From the NCBI GenBank assembly GCA_026874595.1, contig CM049317.1, positions 33,222,901 to 33,286,900 of the forward strand: a DNA stretch of 64,000 nucleotides, given 5' to 3'. The position numbers and the translations under genes were made by a program. This stretch comes from Sipunculus nudus (Eukaryota > Annelida > Sipuncula > Golfingiida > Sipunculidae). Position 1 is the stretch's first letter. Every line of letters begins with the position of its first letter. Shown one piece after another: positions 36,601-42,444 of the stretch. The notes beneath the pieces are model-generated. The model was not told where the DNA came from, ran no database searches, and worked only from the letters and a program-made list of their open reading frames with translations.

Positions 36601-38698
36601 CTTAAAAGATGCGGTTATATGTTAACAGGGCACAAAATGTTACCACTGGACCTAAAATCTTCTATCATGAAATTCAAGGAGGCCCATCAAAAGTCTCCTT
36701 GGAAACCTGGAATAAGGTCTCTGTTTCCCATAACGTCTGAGCTATAGGGCTTTGAAGTACCCCCGAGAACAACTCGAAATTTGATACAAAAGCACTTGTA
36801 TCTCAACAAAAAGTTCATCGATTACCATGATTTTTTGCATGCATATTCATCATGGAGTGTTTCGTCAGTTCCTGCTGACTGGTGGCGCCACCTGGATTTT
36901 TTTTTCATTTTTTTATGCATTTTCTCTCTATTTTTGAGACCTTTAAAGATACAATCGTCTGTTAACAGGGCAGGGAGGTCAATGAATAATATCTTTGGAA
37001 ACCTGGAATCAGGTCTCTGTTACCCATATTCTTCAAGCTATGGGGCTCTGAGGTATCCCCCTCCCCCAGTATAATGGAAAATTTGATACAAAAGCTAAAG
37101 TATCTGAACAACTAATACATTGATCACCGTGATTCTTTGCAAGGATATTGGTTATGGAGTGTTTCATCAGTTTTCTGTAGTCTGATGGCCCCACCAGGGC
37201 AGGGAGGTCAATGAAAAATATCCTTGGAAACCTAAAATTAGGTCTCTGTTACCCATATTCTCTGAGCTAAGGGGCTTATAAGCACCCTAGCATAATTGAA
37301 TATTTGATACCAATGCGGGGCACAAATTATAGCCATTTGACCTAGAATCTTCTAACTTAAAATCCAAGGAGGTCCATGAAAAGTTTCATTTGAAACATGA
37401 AATTAGGTCTCTATTACCAATATTCTATGAGCAATGGGGCTTATAAGCTCGCCCCAGAATATTTGAACATTTGGTACCAAAGTAGCGCACAAATCATAAC
37501 CATTGGACCCAGAATCTTTTCACTTGGCATCCTAAGAGTTCCTCTAAAGTTCTCCCATCAAAACCTGAAATTTGGTCACTGTGACCCTTTATTCTCAGAG
37601 TTTTGGCTTATGTTTGAGCATCCCAGAAGTAATGAAAAAATACACACAAATTGCCAGGTTCCTCAGGAAAGGCTGGTTGGATTGTCATCAAATTTGGTGT
37701 GCTAATGGATCTTGATAAACTTAAGCTAATAAGCTTGAATGATGATGCCACCTATATTATCTTTATTAATTTCCTGTGCAAGGACATATTATCAACATGT
37801 CAGTCGGCTGAGCGTCATGACCCATGGGTCACTTGTTATCAACTCAAATACTTAGTAAACCGTAACATAAGTATTCCGTCATATTATTAAAATATATACA
37901 CAAAATATTGACAATGTGATTTACACAACTGTAATAACATCCTGTATAAGCAGTTGACACTTTTACCTGTTGATGTAATAAATATATTATGCATGAAGGA
38001 TGTGTTTTTATAAAGGTAATATTACTTTTATCATAAGACAGAATTAGTATGTATGTTATTTGTTTACCTTAATTTTTTTCAGAAAACAGAAACGCTTTTA
38101 TGGTCTGCAAGAAAGCTCCCATGAATTACCAAATGTGGGTATGAGACCTGAAACTGAGGACAATACCTACCAAGAACCACTCAACTTCCAAGTACATAAT
38201 TTGGATGTAACAAATATTACCGTTGGCGATGACATACACACTGAAATGGTGGAAAATGAAATATACGAATCTGGTCCCCAGGTACAAATTATAGGTTCTA
38301 ATGAAGTGCATAACACGTGCCATCAGCTGCAGGATATGCAAGGGAGACTACAAAGTGCGGCAAATAAATACCATAACTCGCACCAAGACAATAAGACTGC
38401 TGATCTATATGTGCCAAATAATGCACTTGACAAGGACGTGGACTCTGAAATGGTCGAAAATGAAATATACGAATCTGGTCCCCAGATACAAATTAAATGT
38501 TCTAATGAAGTGCATGACACTTGCCATGAGCTGCCAGATATAAAAGAAAGGCTACTGACTGAGGAAAATAAATACCATTGCTCACACAAGACTGCTGATC
38601 GATATGTGCCAAATAATGCACTTGACAAAGACATAGATACTGAAATGGTGGAAAATGAAATATATGAATCAGCAACTGGTCCCTGGGCACATAATTAA
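8287..38698 (+). CDS. Gene A: CTLD/WSC/CTLD type I transmembrane receptor (15 exons)
   Basis: Predicted single-pass surface receptor, probably binding glycans or proteins of microbes or self through lectin-like modules. Coding exons: 8287-8355, 14366-14573, 18662-18825, 19079-19226, 19663-19833, 21604-21846, 22015-22158, 25581-25685, 26432-26518, 29709-29813, 30095-30199, 31108-31212, 31482-31586, 32898-32979 and 38083-38698. All have GT-AG borders, phases match at every join, and the total is 2457 nt (818 residues plus stop). Order: signal peptide, CTLD N-half, WSC, CTLD C-half, second CTLD, six stalk repeats, membrane helix, tyrosine-rich tail. The signal exon is 6 kb upstream; its link to exon 2 is the least secure join. 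Additional or alternative exons cannot be excluded. Name withheld because no orthologue is recognised. Confidence 0.8.
8356..14365 (+). other. Gene A intron 1, with repeats and a GC-rich island
   Basis: A GC-richer island lies at 9040-9350 with overlapping frames on both strands that match nothing known. A poly-C tract is at 11383-11412. A tRNA-SINE-like fragment lies at 13290-13440. Other frames here (10447, 11292, 13797, 14017) show no domain and are taken as chance. Confidence 0.5.
13290..13440 (-). repeat. SINE-like fragment with B box
   Basis: On the minus strand CAGTTCGATCC (13394-13384) resembles a polymerase III B box, preceded by TGGCTCGAGTGGTGG, an A-box-like stretch placed too close for an intact tRNA head. 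It is probably a rearranged tRNA-derived SINE, followed by a GGTTTCACCCGGCCAT tail. Confidence 0.4.
14366..14573 (+). CDS. Gene A exon 2: N-terminal half of CTLD 1
   Basis: About 69 codons carry the first half of a C-type lectin fold: YCLHKANATWDLAEIMC (the Cys, Trp-x-x-Ala and helix 1 signature), GGSLAADRD (strand after helix 1), AWLGGKT (the WIGL position) and FWQW before the long loop. The exon ends after Pro-His in phase 1 at a strong GTAAGTA donor. It lacks the extra N-terminal Cys pair of long-form CTLDs. The matching C-half is not found in the next 4 kb but in exon 5, after the WSC exons. Confidence 0.85.
14574..18661 (+). other. Gene A intron 2
   Basis: It was searched for a CTLD C-half (Trp...Pro...Cys-Ala/Val...Cys....Leu-Cys) and none was seen. 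About 14700-15350 holds degenerate tandem units of roughly 150 bp (each with a CATGA.GAAAGCTA-like block and TTTTTCAGATTCAAGGT). 15940-16560 has scattered TGACCTTG/CAAGGTCA motifs. Poly-C lies near 17437 and a short (TA)n at 18112-18134. A poorly resolved repeat at 18140-18580 may be TE-derived. Confidence 0.5.
18662..19226 (+). CDS. Gene A exons 3-4: WSC domain
   Basis: Exons 18662-18825 and 19079-19226 are separated by a 253-bp phase-0 intron. Together they encode a WSC (cell-wall integrity and stress response component-like) domain of about 90 residues. Signature blocks in order: FYQGCYTW, TNCKITT, CKKHC, QCCCGRTFG (the ECYCG position), CFKC, and RICGGRVSHAVYVV at the end. WSC domains are Cys-rich putative carbohydrate-binding modules. 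The pair enters and leaves in phase 1, so it is a symmetric module that can be inserted without breaking a phase-1 host intron. That host intron lies between the two halves of CTLD 1. The donor after exon 3 (GTACTT) is weak. Confidence 0.85.
19663..19833 (+). CDS. Gene A exon 5: C-terminal half of CTLD 1
   Basis: About 57 codons: LWESGHPKG (the W..(E/Q)P(N/D) loop, here GHPK), ARCASLVF (the Cys-Val-x-Leu strand), SMPCSRKFLPLCV (the last two Cys). The WND motif is absent (EIRSMPC instead), so canonical calcium-dependent sugar binding is unlikely. The start at 19663 was chosen because the TTCAG acceptor gives phase 1; acceptors at 19644 and 19656 give the wrong phase. No N-half precedes it between the WSC exons and here, so its partner must be exon 2. 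Confidence 0.75.
20115..21581 (-). repeat. Dispersed element with ~290-bp internal repeats, copy 2
   Basis: This is an inverted copy in gene A intron 5. Its terminal hairpin end (AGCTCAG ... CTGAGC, 21553-21580) abuts exon 6. Inside are four or more diverged monomers with the reverse complement of the GGGAGGTCCATG, AGGTCTCTGTTACCC and GAGCTATGGGGCTC blocks, a poly-G tract near 21345, and at the far end a match to ACATGTCAGTCGGC. Minus-strand frames at 20481, 20764 and 21060 are products of the repeat. Confidence 0.8.
21604..22158 (+). CDS. Gene A exons 6-7: CTLD 2
   Basis: Exon 6 (21604-21846) carries GCPWDLNKTDTWEEAINHC, ARLVTF, FWVYG and IWQWQN, the N-half of a CTLD. Exon 7 (22015-22158) carries NHWLKVYQPPIPNRCLF, GEWSSIPCS and GFICAHS, the C-half. 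The EPN/QPD position reads QPP and the WND position reads WSS, so the calcium and sugar ligands are not conserved; the fold more likely binds protein or a non-canonical ligand. Exon 6 is closed at 21846 (donor GTGGGT) because this gives phase 1; a GTATTT donor 4 bases on would be out of phase. Exon 7 ends at a strong GTAAGA. Confidence 0.85.
22724..22783. repeat. (TA)n microsatellite flanking the PLE, left
   Basis: About 30 TA units directly left of the Penelope-like element. A second run lies on its right side. Confidence 0.95.
22877..22925 (-). ncRNA. Hammerhead ribozyme motif, core intact (left copy)
   Basis: On the minus strand: stem I GUCAC, core CUGAUGA, stem II GUGC...GCAC with an extended CAC/GUG helix, GAAA, a two-base-pair stem III (CC/GG, loop UGCG), cleavage triplet GUA, then stem I partner GUGAC. 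All conserved core bases are present. The very short stem III is typical of the minimal type I hammerheads of Penelope-like elements, which act best as dimers. Confidence 0.8.
23027..23290 (-). pseudogene. PLE GIY-YIG endonuclease C-terminal fragment
   Basis: An uninterrupted minus-strand frame of about 87 codons ends at TGA (23029-23027). Blocks: SYIGNTGNTFKSRYANHKKS (the YIG strand and the Arg helix of GIY-YIG nucleases), then TELSTYI and SITWLII, then a CNLCEQEK Cys pair near the end. The N-terminal GIY strand is cut off at the junction with the plus-strand RT segment near 23290. This inverted 5'-truncated copy shares its terminal repeat and ribozyme with the RT copy. Confidence 0.8.
23334..24760 (+). 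pseudogene. PLE reverse transcriptase, two frameshifts
   Basis: Three successive frames read through one RT. 23334-24199 carries the fingers and first palm parts (IVPADKTRNFYKL, FITLKDHKTNF, CRLINPAKTELGK, and FDIAEFYPSIS with the first catalytic Asp). 24224-24496 carries VTMGSFDGAEICE and GLYRDDGLAV with the catalytic Asp pair. 24517-24760 carries FHMKNNSYKPYRKPND and SNHPPQIIKQIP (thumb region). Frameshifts fall near 24190-24220 and 24480-24500. The C-terminal connection to GIY-YIG is missing. The catalytic residues are intact, so decay is recent to moderate. Confidence 0.85.
24773..24821 (+). ncRNA. Hammerhead ribozyme motif, core mutated (right copy)
   Basis: Same layout as the left copy on the opposite strand: GUCAC, then UUGAUGA instead of CUGAUGA, stem II GUGC...GCAC, GAAA, short stem III, GUA, GUGAC. 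The first core base (C3 in standard numbering) is U, a change expected to abolish or strongly lower self-cleavage. Confidence 0.75.
24854..24897. repeat. (TA)n microsatellite flanking the PLE, right
   Basis: About 22 TA units joined directly to the right terminal repeat of the element. Confidence 0.95.
25581..25685 (+). CDS. Gene A stalk exon 1
   Basis: The exon is 105 bp, phase 1 to phase 1, between TTAAAG and GTATGT. It encodes about 35 residues: MALTTEENTAIRTK, AVASTIVPH, then a basic end DEKSVKP. It is Ser/Thr-rich with alternating charge, as in an O-glycosylated extended stalk. It is the most diverged of six homologous exons; all start after an AAAG-like acceptor and share TEE/TEK..T...T. 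No enzymatic domain is recognised. Confidence 0.75.
25686..26431 (+). other. Intron with (CT)n(TA)n compound microsatellite
   Basis: A CT run (about 25931-25970) is followed by a TA run (about 25971-26011). Both flanks show the diverged stalk-region repeat, for instance CAACTNRTGGTCAACTAAGATGATA-like sequence near 26250 shared with 25390, 28470, 29887 and 31288. Confidence 0.6.
25931..26011. repeat. (CT)n(TA)n compound microsatellite
   Basis: About 20 CT units followed directly by about 20 TA units, in the intron between stalk exons 1 and 2. Confidence 0.95.
26432..26518 (+). CDS. Gene A stalk exon 2 (short form)
   Basis: The exon is 87 bp, phase 1 to phase 1: MALSTEEETAVRTKRAQVTS, TSVPAGPH, then donor GTAAGT. 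It is homologous to the other stalk exons but ends six residues earlier, because a donor formed where the others read through into a basic Lys-rich end. Confidence 0.75.
26519..29708 (+). other. Gene A intron 9, with ghost stalk unit and local duplications
   Basis: (TA)n lies at about 27584-27623. 28000-28640 repeats the flanks of stalk exons (shared ATTCAAGGTGTATCAGTTA and GGTGGTCAACTAACATGA blocks), but the exon expected near 28630 is not recognisable, so a stalk unit has decayed. About 28850-29060 and 29097-29310 are a diverged tandem pair (CTCTCTGGACAC, CACTGAGT, AAATACCC and GGAGGCTCATTTAT blocks). Confidence 0.6.
29709..29813 (+). CDS. Gene A stalk exon 3 (type A, unit 1)
   Basis: The exon is 105 bp, phase 1 to phase 1: TKLNTEEDTATKTRRVTVT, PASVSAGPAEKRTKS. 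It is Thr-rich with basic clusters. It differs from stalk exon 5 by a single codon (AGA, Arg, against AGT, Ser), which dates the duplication as recent. Confidence 0.8.
30095..30199 (+). CDS. Gene A stalk exon 4 (type B, unit 1)
   Basis: The exon is 105 bp, phase 1 to phase 1, with strong donor GTAAGT: LAPTTEKDTVTRTKRIHETS, TSVSTGPGVKSGIS. It pairs with stalk exon 6, from which it differs at several replacement sites. It lies 281 bp after stalk exon 3. Confidence 0.8.
31108..31212 (+). CDS. Gene A stalk exon 5 (type A, unit 2)
   Basis: The exon is 105 bp, phase 1 to phase 1, near-identical to stalk exon 3, with EKSTKS in place of EKRTKS at its end. Reading frame, acceptor (GTTAAAG) and donor (GTAAAT) are preserved, so the duplicate can be spliced in without frame change. 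Confidence 0.8.
31482..31586 (+). CDS. Gene A stalk exon 6 (type B, unit 2)
   Basis: The exon is 105 bp, phase 1 to phase 1: LAPTTEKDIVTRTKRIHVTS, TSVSTGPAVKSGNL, donor GTAAGT. It is the last stalk exon before the membrane exon. Compared with exon 4 it has T/I, E/V, G/A, I/N and S/L changes. Confidence 0.8.
31587..32897 (+). other. Gene A intron 13
   Basis: The first part is the end of duplication unit 2. After 32082 the DNA is unique. The plus-strand frame at 32292-32675 (127 codons) has no recognisable domain, unsuitable splice borders and ordinary AT-rich composition, so it is not called as a gene. Confidence 0.5.
32898..32979 (+). CDS. Gene A exon 14: transmembrane helix
   Basis: The exon is 82 bp, entering in phase 1 and leaving in phase 2. 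It encodes MIQITIGIVACLILVSVGLA then LIVVGKR: about 22 hydrophobic residues followed by a basic stop-transfer cluster that continues as KQKRF in the next exon. This fixes a type I orientation, with lectin modules outside and tyrosine tail inside. The donor is GTAAAG. The phase-2 exit matches only the 38083 acceptor among plausible downstream exons. Confidence 0.85.
34520..35108. repeat. Possible inverted-repeat element in intron 14
   Basis: ACTATAGTCCGTCCCAGTAC at about 34524 and GTACTGAGACGGACTATAG at about 35089 are near-perfect reverse complements, extended by CCGTGTCCGCATGTTTTT and AAAAACATGCGGACACGG. This gives terminal inverted repeats of about 40 bp around roughly 590 bp, a size typical of a MITE. 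No coding frame lies inside. Confidence 0.6.
35195..37850 (+). repeat. Dispersed element with ~290-bp internal repeats, copy 3 (double)
   Basis: Two heads with the hairpin AGCTCAG...CTGAGCT and a 'gtccgtcgtccg' stretch lie at 35203-35231 and 36379-36407, followed by at least eight monomers. Each monomer has GGGAGGTCCATG, GGTCTCTGTTACCCATA, GAGCTATGGGGCTC, a C run, AATTTGATACAAAAGCT, GCATTGATCACCATGATT, TTTCATCAGTTTCTGCAGAC and GGTGGCGCCACCTG blocks. The end ACATGTCAGTCGGCTGAGCG is shared with copies 1 and 2. Overlapping short frames are repeat products. Confidence 0.85.
38083..38698 (+). CDS. Gene A exon 15: cytoplasmic tail with tyrosine repeats
   Basis: About 205 codons to TAA at 38696-38698. 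After the basic KQKRFYGLQ juxtamembrane run come 2.3 tandem repeats of 65-68 residues. Each starts EMVENEIYESGP and contains SNEVH(N/D)TCH, NKYH and LYVPNNALDK or RYVPNNALDK; the third stops after NEIYES. Tyrosine contexts: YESG three times, YVPN twice, YQEP once, YGLQ once. These are candidate phosphorylation and SH2 docking sites, but none is a canonical ITAM or ITIM. DNA repeat offsets are 204 and 195 bp, in frame, so repeat number can change without a frameshift. Minus-strand frames here are shadows. Confidence 0.85.
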
Positions 38699-38923
38699 GG
38701 ATAAAGTCAAGCAAGGAGAGAGTGTTAATTGAGAATAGCACCGGAAAAATTCTTAAGGTTGAACTTTCAGAGATTTATGTAAATATTTTCAATCTAAAAT
38801 CAAACAACAAAACCATACTTCGCACAACCAATATAAATGTGTATTTTTAAGACGGATATGTACATTCAGTAAGATGCACTTGGTGTAATTTGTAATCATA
38901 TAAGATTTCCCTTTTATTTAATT

Positions 38924-38929
38924 AATAAA
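38924..38929 (+). terminator. Polyadenylation signal of gene A
   Basis: AATAAA lies 226 bp after the stop codon, followed by a GT-rich stretch (GTGTATTAGTGTCTGTGG), as expected of a cleavage and polyadenylation site. Confidence 0.65.
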
Positions 38930-38949
38930 GTGTATTAGTGTCTGTGGTA

Positions 38950-41613
38950 CATGTCTCGTTCCTAGTAATCAGAGTAAGGTAGTGCTGGTTTTGTGTAAGT
39001 TATACCTGGTTCATAGTTCATCTTTGCAATTTCATGTTTGCATCCAGTTTGCATTTATTAAACATACATCTGTGAATGGAGGCAATGTAGTCATCTTTAA
39101 TGCAATAGAGGATCCTTCCCATTTCCACAGTAAAACAATGAAAGTCGATTTACTGAAAAAAAAACAGAAACTTCCTCCAGCCGCTGTCAGGACTATGGGT
39201 TTGAATTTTACTTGTAATCATTAACTTTTTTATTTGAATATTTCTGGTAATACTCAGTTTGTACCAAGAGCCTGAATATCTCTGCACAGATGTAGTCCGA
39301 TGTAAAATAAGACACTTAATCTCCGAACATATAACGCTCCGTTTTTTTTTTCATTGTTAAAGGCAGCAGGTTTAACGTTTATGTATTGTGAAGTACATCG
39401 GGATCATACTGAAAAGTACACGATAATGATCTTCGCTGTGTTATGAAATACAATAATTCAAGGAATTCGGTATAATGGCTTTTTTCGTGAACCGTAAATA
39501 ATTTCTATACACAAAACCGACATATACTAGCGTTCTTTTCTACCCGTTTTTTTCTTGTGATATCATCGATGTAGGGACATTATGAGATTGGAAATGGAAC
39601 TCCTTCGAGAAAATCAGTTCTACTAATATTCGAAGTGTGTTTTTGATAACACTGCGACCCGGCTGATATGTGACAATGTCTCGAACTGATAAATAACGCC
39701 TCCTTCCGGCTGATACGTAACACGGCAAATTGATGTGTAACGCCGCCATCCGGCTGATAGGTAATACTGTCACCCTCTAATATGAAACGCCGCCATCCGG
39801 CTGAACATAATGTTTAAGTGCTTATATAAATACTAACACAGAATCAGTCATTCTCAACAACAACCATGAACTTTTAGTGCCAAATGTGGATCCTGTATCA
39901 AAGATGAATGTTAAATTACACAAACCAGGGAAAAATGCATAACTCATGTCATGCGCATAAAACTATATTTTTTAATCAAATGTTCATGAACACTTCCTCC
40001 ATTATACAGCTGTTGTGTAAATCAGGCCCTGGGGAGTAATCCTCCGCACTAAGGGTGGTCAGTCTGGATAATCCTATAACAGTACTTAATAATCTACAAT
40101 ACCGATGTTGTTCATGGTACTACTTTTCTGACTGTTTTTGTGCAACTACACTTATAGGAAAATGCATAAGAAATGCACAAAAGGACAGTAAGCAATATTT
40201 ACAGGGAAGATATCACGTGCCTACAATTTATAATATTGTACAACTGACTTTAAACACACACACACATTTTGTTTCATTTCCAAGTATAATATTGTTAACA
40301 TCATTTCAGGTATATTCAAAAACATAAACGTAAAATGAAATGCATAAAACCTACGATAAAATTGACCGTCATTTATAGATGTAAACAGGATACATATAAT
40401 GTCCGATGCCGGAGCTATGTACGGGCGACCTATTTACGAGTTCTGCGACCTCAAAATTTGCCACTGAAGAATCGCTGAATTATAGAACAGGTTTCCGTGC
40501 CCTGCGGACGTCGGCCGACCCCTAAAATTCGCGGCGGAGGCCGCAGTGATCGAGCAAACACCGGCCGTATTCCTGCCGGAAATGCCGTTTTTTAGCTAGC
40601 AGAGATTTTGGACGGGCTCCGTGTTGGATATGTGACGGCCCCTTTAGAACTCTTTGCGTATTTAGGGCCAAAATAGGGCCTGGCTCGAGAAGACTTACTC
40701 GGGATAGTTCGAGACTGGTTCGACACATCAGCTACGCTTCTGTGACTATATTTTGAGAAAACTTTTGTTTCTGGTATTTAGATTGTACCTCCCGCCAGCA
40801 ATTCCTTCAAGTTCATATAAGGACTGAAGATTCTCCCGGTAATTGACAATAGACTGGAAGCATAAATATTCGCCGTGAAATATATAGTTTCATATATACG
40901 ATATGAGTATGCATTCATTATTAGGGGTGCGCCATATTATCGGTGTATCGGTATATTGTTATACGGCGATTCGCATATTGAGTATCACGATACATTTTTC
41001 AAATATATTCTTTTTTTTTTGGTATTAGAAATAATGGTTCTGTTGGAAATTTTAACATCTTACTCGCTCTGTAACGATTGTAAAAAACAAATATGCATGA
41101 TCGTGCAAAACTTTAAGTAGGTTAAAAATGTTAGCACAATCATAAAGAGATATCTCACGATTATTGAGATCCCACGAGACAGGTCGTGTATCGGTTCCCG
41201 GGCCTGAGTGAACATGCGATGTTTCAGCCAGCGGAAACATGTACTATTTTTTTTTTTGGGGGGGGGGGGCAAAGTCAGTCGCAATAGTTCCTGATTGACA
41301 GGAGTGTTGTGACCCAGCGCTGTGTTAATCTTGACGCCTGTGATCGTGCCGGATCCACTGTTCGCCAACGGATTTTTAGGCAATATTTTAGCAGGTACCA
41401 CTTTATTTCAAAGAGAAGACGCTATTATACGTGTTTATTCAATATGCTTTATAGATGATAGGGTCCCTTTAACGACTGGAGGACCGGGCGACCCGAAGGA
41501 TGGGTATTAATACAACTAACAGCACGTTTCAGTTATTAATCTTACTGATGCCAAGAGAAACAATACATTCTGATAGACAGCTAATAGACATATGATGTAA
41601 TAATATATATAAC
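38950..41613. other. Intergenic DNA after gene A
   Basis: Degenerate short tandem repeats with CGCCGCCATCCGGCTGATA lie at about 39655-39805. The inverted partner of the 4.7-kb repeat lies at 40405-40650. Near 40920 a GGGGTGCGCCATATTATCG block resembles transposon ends but has no visible partner. Poly-G lies at 41258-41270. No exon was recognised. Confidence 0.5.
40405..40650 (-). repeat. Dispersed GC-rich repeat, copy 2 of an inverted pair
   Basis: Reverse complement of about 4705-4930, including AGCAAACACCGGCCGTATTC and CTGCGACCTCAAAATTTGCC. The two copies enclose gene A completely. Confidence 0.7.
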
Positions 41614-41766
41614 GTTACGAAGACAAATTGCTCAGGGGAAATACTGGGCCGATCCGGGATTCGAACCCATAACGGTGGCGCACAAGTCCGGCGTACCAAC
41701 CGCTTCGCTACTAAAGCATGCTTCACGAGCGAGAAAGTTCGGTCCGCTTTTATGTCACTCCGTAAC
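41614..41766 (-). repeat. tRNA-like SINE, copy 1
   Basis: On the minus strand an A-box-like TAGCGAAGCGGTTGG and a B-box-like GGTTCGAATCC (41667-41657) are spaced as in a tRNA. The unit starts GTTACG and ends CGTAAC on the plus strand, a 6-bp terminal inverted match. It is about 95% similar to the unit at 41888-42040 in the same direction. Confidence 0.65.
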
Positions 41767-41887
41767 ACACCCCCTCTTAAGAGCGTTCTGCTATCAGAAC
41801 AGGATTAATTATCCCAGGGGTCGCACTTTGGTGAGTGCATTCCCAGGGCCACAAAGTTAACCGTCATCCCAGACGAGCCCCCAGTTG

Positions 41888-42040
41888 GTTACGAAGACAA
41901 ATTGCTCAGGGGAAAATACTTGGCCAATCCGGGATTCGAACCCATAACGGTGGCGCCGAAGTCCGGCGTACCAACCGCTTCACTACTAAAGCATGCTTCA
42001 CGAGCGAGACAGTTCGGCCGCTTTAATGTCACCCCGTAAC
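41888..42040 (-). repeat. tRNA-like SINE, copy 2
   Basis: Direct repeat of the previous unit with the same 153-bp length and boundaries, A box TAGTGAAGCGGTTGG and B box GGTTCGAATCC. The pair could be a SINE dimer, or short terminal repeats of a small non-autonomous element enclosing the 121 bp between them (a TRIM-like layout). Confidence 0.65.
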
Positions 42041-42393
42041 AATAATATAATAATATATACCGTATATATCGTTAAGATCACTTTAAGAAAACTAAGGGAT
42101 GAGCCATCATAACCTCGCTTTTCTCCCTAGCCAATATAACATGGGGGCAACGTAATGATTTCATTTTCCCCCACCGAGCTTAAAAGTTACTGTCAATGTT
42201 TATTATATCTCCGTTAGGCTTTATCATCTTATTTAATAATAATATTAGTTGCAAACAAAAGATTCAGTGGTCAAGTGTGTCATTGCTAACATTGACTGAC
42301 TTGGTCGGTGAAGGCCGACCCTACAGGTGGCCATGGGTGTCCTGAATTCACTTACGTATATGGATGTATTATGGAATGAAATATATATTTATA

Positions 42394-42444
<51 letters not shown>

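Larger units (their letters stand above)
32980..38082 (+). other. Gene A intron 14
   Basis: It contains poly-C at 33014-33030, GC-rich G/C runs at 33870-33990, a GACT-rich simple stretch at 34120-34260, and the large copy of the 290-bp repeat element at 35195-37850. About 34430-35110 is not assigned; its two ends share inverted matches (ACACGGGTACTG.GACGGACTAT at 35085 against the reverse complement near 34530), so it may be a small inverted-repeat element. Confidence 0.5.
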
